DNA of 64,000 nucleotides from NCBI RefSeq assembly GCF_042453785.1, contig NC_091675.1, forward strand, positions 52,648,501 through 52,712,500, given 5' to 3'. Each line of letters starts with the position of its first letter. Position 1 is the stretch's first letter. The notes beneath the pieces were generated by a model. It saw nothing but the letters and a program-made list of their open reading frames with translations, was not told where the DNA came from and made no database searches. Source of the DNA: Malus domestica (Eukaryota; Streptophyta; Magnoliopsida; Rosales; Rosaceae). The translations under genes were made by a program, and so were the position numbers. Below are positions 58,092 through 64,000 of the stretch, piece by piece.

Positions 58092-59460
58092 AGGAGTTTA
58101 CTAAGTTTCCGAAGCTGTGAACCGTCTTCTCGATCAGCTGTCAACTTAGATCATGATTTAGTGAGTAAATAATTTCAGGATTTCAGGTTTTATATATGTG
58201 CAAACCACTTTTCCGCACGTCTTCTCTGTCGGTATATTTTTTGCTAAGGCTATAGTTGGTTCCCGAGGTTATGCACAAACAAGTTCGTACCATCATACTA
58301 TGTTATTTTTCATCGGCCCCCATTTTTACTGTGTTTTATTGTCGTCGTTACCGTTGTCAAGTATGTCGAAGTTCAGTAGGACTAGACATAGATTTGACCT
58401 AGCTTGGTAGATTACAAGGTTGAACCCTGGACTCCCAGGCCGCTTTGCAGCTTATCCATGAACCCTAGTTTTGGTCAAATTATCAGGGAGACGGGCTAAA
58501 GGTTCACCTTCAAAATACTGATATTGTCTTCAACTTGGTAACTACCACTGCACAATTTGTCAGGTGTGGGCCTTCACAAAAGGTCTCTGTATTAGTTGGA
58601 GTGAGATTATAATATTTAAACTCTTCTTTTCTCAAAGATATTGTCGTTGTAGAATATTTCAACAGTTTTTAACCGGAGTATCCTCGCCCAAGTTTTTCTG
58701 TTTCTTTTTGTGGCAAAAGCCAAGTTTCTGTGTTTTAGTCTGGCTTGGAGCAACTCAAATATCACAGCACCATTTGTTGTTGCTTATACAGCTATATAGC
58801 AACCTTTTCGGTTTATTTTTCAGTACAACCCAGCTGGATTTTGGAACCGCTTGCTATCTGACACGTCCCGACCCAGATATCTAGATAGAACTGAATATCA
58901 GGTTGTGTTACTCGACACCTATGACTTCAAGGTAGGGCCTACCAAAAGTTTGGCATAATTTTTTTTGGGAAGTGTTATTGGCACTTTAAAAATCTCATCC
59001 TACACTCCTCACAAGTGTATTTTTCTTTCCTAATATAGAAAGTTTGAAGTGTAGAATGAAATTTTTGGCATGGTTAGGCTTAAAAAGTGATCAAAACAAC
59101 CTGCATAAAGAGTAGTTCGCAATTGTTTAACAAGAGAACATCCCCAAAGCCCCACACTTAATGAGTCTCAGACTCTCTACTATAAACATGTTCATAATTC
59201 ATTGATCTCGGATGCAAAGATAAATGTTGTTAATTAACTTGTTATGTAACATAATGTACCGACATGGATTACAAGGATGAATGTTCTTAATCAAATTTTT
59301 ATATAACATAATTTACCGACTTCAGCGAATATTATTAACTAACTAAACTACAAGCCCCGTATTATATAACCACCACAAGTACCACCACCACCACCACCAT
59401 TCACACCTCAAAGTTGGAAGCAAGCTCTAAATTAAATTAGACATAAATTATTAATGTTGT
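58092..59460. other. CSN8 3' flank and intergenic sequence
   Basis: CSN8 3' UTR and unannotated DNA. Plus-strand frames (58198-58410, 58564-58884) show no known protein and are not called. TGACACGTCCCGACCCAG at 58859 recalls an LTR start, but nothing else supports an element. Confidence 0.4.
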
Positions 59461-59979
59461 TCAACTTGAACGTGACGATGCATGTCCGCTCATCCTCTTC
59501 TTCTTCCTGTTAAGATTATTAAGAGGCTCCGTCAGCTCGTACAGCTCCGAAATGGATCCAAATCTTTTCTTCCTCATCTGCCCCAACCCCAAACTTACTC
59601 CATCTTCGTCTTCATCCACACGATCTACACCTTCAGTCAACAAAATTTTCTGGGATTTGGACGACGAAGACGACGACAACGACACCTGATCGCGATGACC
59701 ATCATGAACAGCAGCTGCTCTGCCCTTAGCATCAGTACTAGTGATTTCTTCGTTGCCGGTAAGGTAGTAATTAGACACCTCGGATGCTGCTGATCCGCCG
59801 CCGCTGGTGGTGGTGGTGGTGCTTAGCTGTACGAGAAGCTCAATCGCCTTCATTTCCAACTCGGAGAAACTATTGGGAAACATCAGATCCATCATCGTCG
59901 TCCCAAATGGACTACTCTTTCTGCTCTTGGAGCTGCTTCTTCCTGCTGCTGCTTCCGGTGTTGTTTTTGATTTCGCCAT
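59461..59979 (-). CDS. Ser-rich plant protein of unknown function with RKKRFGSI motif
   Basis: A single-exon frame of 172 residues. MAKSKTTPEAAAGRSSSKSR KSS is basic and Ser-rich. DLMFPNSFSELEMKAIELLV QLS (about 31-53) is predicted helical. A Ser/Asp/Glu-rich low-complexity middle follows, then the conserved-looking RKKRFGSISELYELTEPLNN, and a basic end (NRKKKRMSGH) that could be a nuclear localisation signal. I recall plant proteins with a similar RFRSI..LY..T.PL motif but no established function. A TATA box lies 67-76 bp upstream. No other gene overlaps it convincingly. Confidence 0.75.
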   Translation of the reverse strand: MAKSKTTPEAAAGRSSSKSRKSSPFGTTMMDLMFPNSFSELEMKAIELLVQLSTTTTTSGGGSAASEVSNYYLTGNEEITSTDAKGRAAAVHDGHRDQVSLSSSSSSKSQKILLTEGVDRVDEDEDGVSLGLGQMRKKRFGSISELYELTEPLNNLNRKKKRMSGHASSRSS

Positions 59980-60045
59980 TTCTTTCGAGTGCTGCCAATA
60001 CCTTTAACTAAAATTTGAATTGAACAAAACCAAGCTGCCGTTCCC

Positions 60046-60055
60046 TTTATATACA
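60046..60055 (-). promoter_or_regulatory. TATA box for the gene at 59461-59979
   Basis: GTATATAAAG on the minus strand, 67-76 bp before the ATG, a normal distance in plants. Confidence 0.6.
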
Positions 60056-60282
60056 GAAAGAAAGTCGGTATGGGGACAAATCGACGTCTTGTTCATTACA
60101 TCTCCTACTTCCGTAAGGAATTGCGAAATGACCATTTTAACCCTTGGCCATTTCTTTCGGCCCATATGCTCTCCTCCTCCTCCTCCTTTGCTTGGGCCTA
60201 TGTTTGCATGTATGCAGTGTATTGTTTGGGCTAATTTGATCTTTCCTCATCTCATTATTAATTAATTTTTTTTTTCTTAAAA

Positions 60283-60472
60283 AGAGAATCATCTGGTGGC
60301 TTCGCTCGGCACTCCATCCTACCGTGAGCCAGAAAGACTCAGAGATGCAATTCAGTCTTCCCCAGCCACCATCGTGCAATTCACCAGGATCAGGAATCAA
60401 ACCCAGGACGTGATGTGTGAAATACGGGCTTGAAATTCGTCCACAACCATTGAGCCACCCGATGGTAGTTAA
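60283..60472 (-). mobile_element. tRNA-derived SINE, copy 4
   Basis: On the minus strand it reads GGGTGGCTCAATGGTTGTGG (A box), GTCCTGGGTTTGATTCCTGA (B box), CGATGGTGGCTGGGGAAGAC and GAGTCTTTCTGGCTCACGG, with the T-rich end at about 60265-60283. It is the best-preserved member of the family in the window. Confidence 0.75.
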
Positions 60473-60478
60473 TTAATT

Positions 60479-60865
60479 GGCTACTCAAAAATGAGTAAAA
60501 ACTCCTACTCAAAACTCTTAGTGTTTTAATCACAAAGTTTTGTACATATGATCAGAATCGTTCATATTATGAATCACACTGTAAAGATCATCTTTGCAAA
60601 AAATAAATTAAAACTAAGGTCGTTTAGTCAATCTATTGTAGCAAATACATAGACGATTCTTAATGCTTTTACCAATTCGGTTCATTTGTTTTTAAACAGT
60701 TTGATGACTAAACGACCTTAGTTTTAATTGATTTTTGCAGAGGCGATCTTTATAGGGTGATTTATAATATAAACGGTTCTGATTATAAATATAAAGTTCT
60801 ATAAATTGACAAAGAACAATTTTGAGAAATTCTAAGTAGGAGTTCTTACTCATCTTTGAGTAGCC
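60479..60865. mobile_element. Palindromic MITE, 387 bp
   Basis: Terminal inverted repeats of about 30 bp: GGCTACTCAAAAATGAGTAA on the left and GGCTACTCAAAGATGAGTAA on the right (opposite strand). The inverted pairing continues inward (ATGATCAGAATCGTTCATAT with ATAAACGGTTCTGATTATAA; AAAACTAAGGTCGTTTAGTC with GACTAAACGACCTTAGTTTT). A diverged relative is at 45340-45520. TSD not clear. Confidence 0.8.
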
Positions 60866-61162
60866 AAATATTGTTCTTAATTAATTCCTCCTCCCTATTT
60901 CTTTGTCATTTGTTCACTACTTAGTTAAATAAAGGCTATACAATGCCTGAAATTTCCTTAAATGTTTCACGTAATAGGTTAACATCTCATATGATTGTCA
61001 TATAAGATGAGGATTTGATAACCATTTTTTTTTTAGTTTTTATTTGGGAAAACTAAAAATTGAATCTTGTTTAGTAACTAAGTTTAGTTTTCAAAAAAAT
61101 GAAATGAAAACTACTTTCGTTACTTTTTGGTTTTCAATTTTCATTTTTTTGAAAATTGAAAG

Positions 61163-61678
61163 TGTTGATGCACAAAATCAGCGAGGACTTTGGTATAACA
61201 GAAAGTGTCAGGTTTGTGACCTTCGCTTGGTTGCTTCGATCACTAGTGAAGATAAGTACGTAAATGAATAAGGACAGGGAAGCAAACACAAGATGTACGT
61301 GGTTCACCCAGATCGGCTACGTCCACGGAGTATAGGAGTTCTCATTAATTGTGAAGGGTTTACACAAATACATAGGTTCAAGCTCTCATTTTGTGAGTTC
61401 TAGTGAATAGTTTAGTACAAAATGACATTAGAGATTATTGTGGGAGAATGATCCCTATTTATAGAGGAGAGTTTCTAGTTTTGTTCTAACATTGACACGT
61501 GTCGTGTTGTGATTGGCTTCTGATGTTGACACGTGTCGAGCTGTGATTGGCTTCTGATGTCGACACGTGTCGCATTGTGATTGGCCTCCTGGTTGAAGAG
61601 AAGCTCTTCTGGGTCCTTGATGGTATAACGTTGACCGGTGCTCAGTAGTTTCGGGATTGGTCAAGTATGGTACAAACA
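61163..61678 (-). mobile_element. Solo LTR of the TAT-like gypsy family
   Basis: TGTTGATGCACAAAATC to GGTACAAACA, 516 bp, flanked by a perfect 5-bp TSD, GAAAG (61158-61162 and 61679-61683). It is colinear with the LTRs at 12394 and 22075. The TSD shows it arose from a complete insertion followed by recombination between its LTRs. Confidence 0.93.
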
Positions 61679-61683
61679 GAAAG

Positions 61684-62765
61684 TAACTATCATACAAAAT
61701 TTTAGCTTTCGGAAATGGGTTTCAAGACTTAGAGTAAAATTCAGTAGCCAACATTAGTCACCAAATTATCATACTTCATTTTCTTGTGTTGTTTTTTCAT
61801 TTTCTTGTGATTGAGGAAGGCTGCATAAGGGTATATGAGCGGGTTTTTTTAGTCTTTTCACACTCTAAAAATTTATATACTAGCCAAGCCATTTCAGCAA
61901 AGCCTATTCACAATCCTTCTATATTGGCTAATTTTCCTATTTGATCTCAACTAGTTCATTACCTAAATTATTATTTGGACAAGCAAATGGTAGCAAGTTA
62001 GCAACAATTCTAACATCATTTACTTATGACTCATTTGGAAGTGTTTTTAAATGATTGAAAACGCTTATGATGAAAGTGCTTTTGTAACCAATTCTTAGTA
62101 AAAATGCAAATGAATTATGAAAACCACTTAAGGTGTTTGTGGAACACAAAAACACTTTCATCAAAAACTCTTTCGATCATTTTAAACGTTCTTTCAAACG
62201 AGCCCTTATTCCTAACGACAATTGACTCGACCCTAATTGCAAATATGTGTTGATTTAAAACACCTCCAACCCCCAAAAGAAAAAGAAAACAACTACTACA
62301 TAAATCAAATTTACTATGCTCGGGTGTTACATCAGTATATTGTTAGATTTTCAATCAAAGACCGATTATTAAGATCTAACTATTAAATATCTCAATGCAC
62401 ATACAATGAAGAATAGTAGAATTTTAACGTAAACATATACGATACTAATTTCATGACTAGTTATAAGTAGAAAATTAAAATGAATACCCAAATTGTGAAT
62501 CAAAATATCCAATACTATTTTTTTTTTTTGCACAATATTCGAAAATCTCAATGTATCAATTAATCCACTTTCTGAAAATCGCAACAAAAATAAAATTCGA
62601 CAGATATTAGAATTCCGTACAGCGTAATGTCTGTCTGACATGTGAATTTTATTCAGAAATCATCACAGCTGTACGTCAAGTAAACTTTGTACAAGATCAT
62701 CACAGACCGGTCAAGATTTTACCACGTGTCGATCGGACGTGGTGGGGCCGAGCGAGGAGCCTCCG
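61684..62765. other. Intergenic sequence and FLA 3' flank
   Basis: AT-rich. It holds the MITE at 62031-62203. No gene is seen. The last part is the 3' flank of the FLA gene on the minus strand. Confidence 0.45.
62031..62203. mobile_element. MITE, family B copy 2
   Basis: Ends CTCATTTGGAAGTGTTTTTA and, inverted, GCTCGTTTGAAAGAACGTTT. The interior AAAGTGCTTTTGTAACCAAT and TTAGTAAAAATGCAAATGAA match 38368-38581 in order. More diverged than copy 1. Confidence 0.65.
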
Positions 62766-63812
62766 TCAGGTCAGAACGCGAACGACGCGGTGAACGCTGC
62801 TGTGATCCAACCCCGTCACGCCGTCTGGCACGAAGCAGTCGATGGCCATCTCATCCAACGCTCCGCATTTCTCCAGCTTATTGCCAACCTCCGGTTGCTC
62901 CTTCATCATTGACGGTTGAGACTCGCCGGCCAAGATCTGATCGACGTCGGAGATCGCTTTCGATTTCTCACGATCTGAAATTCCATTGATCTCCATCAAC
63001 AGAACCCTAGCCCTCTCCGCCACGGAATCGGCCGTTAAAGGCGATTGTACCGGTGCCGTCGCCGCCGCCGGAGAAATTTCGTCCTCTGGTACGGAAGCCG
63101 GCGAGATCTCGTGGCCTACAGTGGGAGACGAAGACGGAGATCCAGTAGTCACCGGAGACGGTGCGATGCCAGGAGAGAGATTGAGATCCGTACGGTTTGA
63201 ATCATCAGTAGTGACCATGGGCTCGACCTTGGGAACCGGAGAATCAGTACGGTTGGAATCACCAGTAGTGGCCATGGGAACCGGAGAGGGGGAACTGTAG
63301 GGAACGAGAGAGGCGAGGCTGACGATGCCTCCGAGGCCGTGGACCGCGACGTGGCGGGAGTAGAAGAGGCCGGGCAAAACAACGTCGACTCCGCCGACTG
63401 AGAGAGGGCGGGTGGAGACGAGGCGGAGAGCGCTGGAGGGGAGGAGAGTGGGGAGGACCGAGCCGGAGGCGAGGGAGCGGAGGTTGGAGAGGGAGAGGCG
63501 GAGAGGGACGACGTGGAAGCGGAGGGTGTCGGTGTATGAGGAAGCGGGGAGCGTCATGTCGAGGGCGAAGAGGGAGGCGTCGGTGGGGGCGAAGATGGTG
63601 AAGGAGGCGTTGGCGGGGAGGGTGAGGAGAAGCCACTGGAGGTCGGAGGTGGCCATGGCGTTGCAGATGAGGTTGTATCCGTGGCCGCGGAGCACTCGCT
63701 GCATCGACTCGTACTCGCGGGTAGTGAGTGAAACGACGCCGCTCGGGGAGGAGATGAGAGCAAGAAGGAGGAGGACGGCGGCGAGGGAGATTGTACGGAC
63801 GCTGGAAGCCAT
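62766..63812 (-). CDS. Fasciclin-like arabinogalactan protein
   Basis: Secreted cell-wall/plasma-membrane glycoprotein. Start chosen at MASSVRTISLAAVLLLLALI (63812), which gives a clean signal peptide; an in-frame Met 12 codons upstream (63848) adds only LALQTHHHQS-type sequence. The length is 348 residues without introns. A single fasciclin domain spans about 30-170, with LICNAMATSDLQWLLLTLPA, SFTIFAPTDASLFALDM and DTLRFHVVPLRLSLSNL. SGSVLPTLLPSS and RHVAVHGLGGI follow. A Pro/Ser/Thr-rich AGP region (SPSPVP, SPVPKVEP, APSPVTTGSPSSS) with NRT glycosylation sites precedes a C-terminal block, KCGALDEMAIDCFVPDG, as in the FLA19/20/21 group. There is no C-terminal hydrophobic GPI signal. GC-rich third positions distinguish it from its surroundings. 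Confidence 0.92.
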   Translation of the reverse strand: MASSVRTISLAAVLLLLALISSPSGVVSLTTREYESMQRVLRGHGYNLICNAMATSDLQWLLLTLPANASFTIFAPTDASLFALDMTLPASSYTDTLRFHVVPLRLSLSNLRSLASGSVLPTLLPSSALRLVSTRPLSVGGVDVVLPGLFYSRHVAVHGLGGIVSLASLVPYSSPSPVPMATTGDSNRTDSPVPKVEPMVTTDDSNRTDLNLSPGIAPSPVTTGSPSSSPTVGHEISPASVPEDEISPAAATAPVQSPLTADSVAERARVLLMEINGISDREKSKAISDVDQILAGESQPSMMKEQPEVGNKLEKCGALDEMAIDCFVPDGVTGLDHSSVHRVVRVLT

Positions 63813-64000
63813 TGATTGGTGGTGGTGAGTCTGGAGAGCAAGAATCAAGCAATCAAGAAACGAAGGAACTGGTTTGGGGAAGACGAAATGGTTTTTGGCG
63901 GGCTTTTTATTCTTGTTGTAACAACTTTTTGGTGCCTGCGGGTTGGTGGTTTTATTACGGATTTGCCATATGTCTCAATGACGATAATAGCCCTCCATCG
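63813..64000 (-). promoter_or_regulatory. FLA upstream region
   Basis: Contains the 5' UTR and proximal promoter of the FLA gene. I see no clear TATA box; TAAAAAGCCCGCCAAA (about 63893-63909, minus) is the nearest AT-rich candidate. Confidence 0.4.

Noticed and set aside
58858..58890. TGACACGTCCCGACCCAG as an LTR start
   Set aside because: No partner LTR, primer-binding site or TSD is found nearby.
63412..63852. Long frames in other phases over the FLA gene
   Set aside because: GC-rich coding DNA produces shadow frames; only the 62766-63812 frame has a signal peptide and fasciclin domain.

Overview
This window is nuclear DNA of a dicot plant. It has split genes with GT-AG introns, very AT-rich intergenic DNA and dense nested transposable elements (TEs). 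I recognise several repeat families as common in Rosaceae, so an apple/pear-type genome (Maleae) is my inference; nothing in the window proves genus or species.

Six host genes are supported. They are: the 3' end of a group IIb WRKY factor, WRKY9-like (1-1159, +); a ten-exon pinin/SDK/memA-domain gene (24046-30600, +); a two-exon LEA2/NDR1-HIN1-like membrane protein gene (46351-49301, +); COP9 signalosome subunit 8, five exons with one GC-AG intron (54824-58091, +); a short Ser-rich protein of unknown function (59461-59979, -); and a fasciclin-like arabinogalactan protein (62766-63812, -). They are unrelated in function and look like ordinary euchromatic neighbours.

Most of the remaining sequence is mobile DNA, and many boundaries can be read from target-site duplications (TSDs). 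In order: a palindromic MITE (1523-1679); a CACTA element, TSD ATG (1737-3451); an old LTR-like block with a degenerate minisatellite, split by a hAT element with TSD ATTGAGGT that carries four 345-bp tandem repeats (5634-8136); a long-TIR Mutator-like element (10180-11430); a 10.2-kb Ty3/gypsy TAT-like element on the minus strand, TSD CATAA (12394-22589); a composite LINE/gypsy/LINE block inside one 19-bp TSD (31061-36885); two PIF/Harbinger elements, one carrying only the Myb-like ORF1 and the other only the DDE transposase (38633-40643 and 41135-43617); a small Tekay-type LTR element without pol (50937-54295); and a solo LTR, TSD GAAAG (61163-61678). SINEs and MITEs are scattered between.

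The most unusual material is the gypsy family that occurs twice, at 12394-22589 and 31801-36262. It keeps a decayed gag but no recognisable pol. It carries large arrays of tandem repeats, some containing a perfect 32-bp palindrome. It also carries an antisense transcription unit (TATA box, coiled-coil ORF, AATAAA) that is still open for 226 codons in the second copy. All calls come from reading the sequence; no database search was run.
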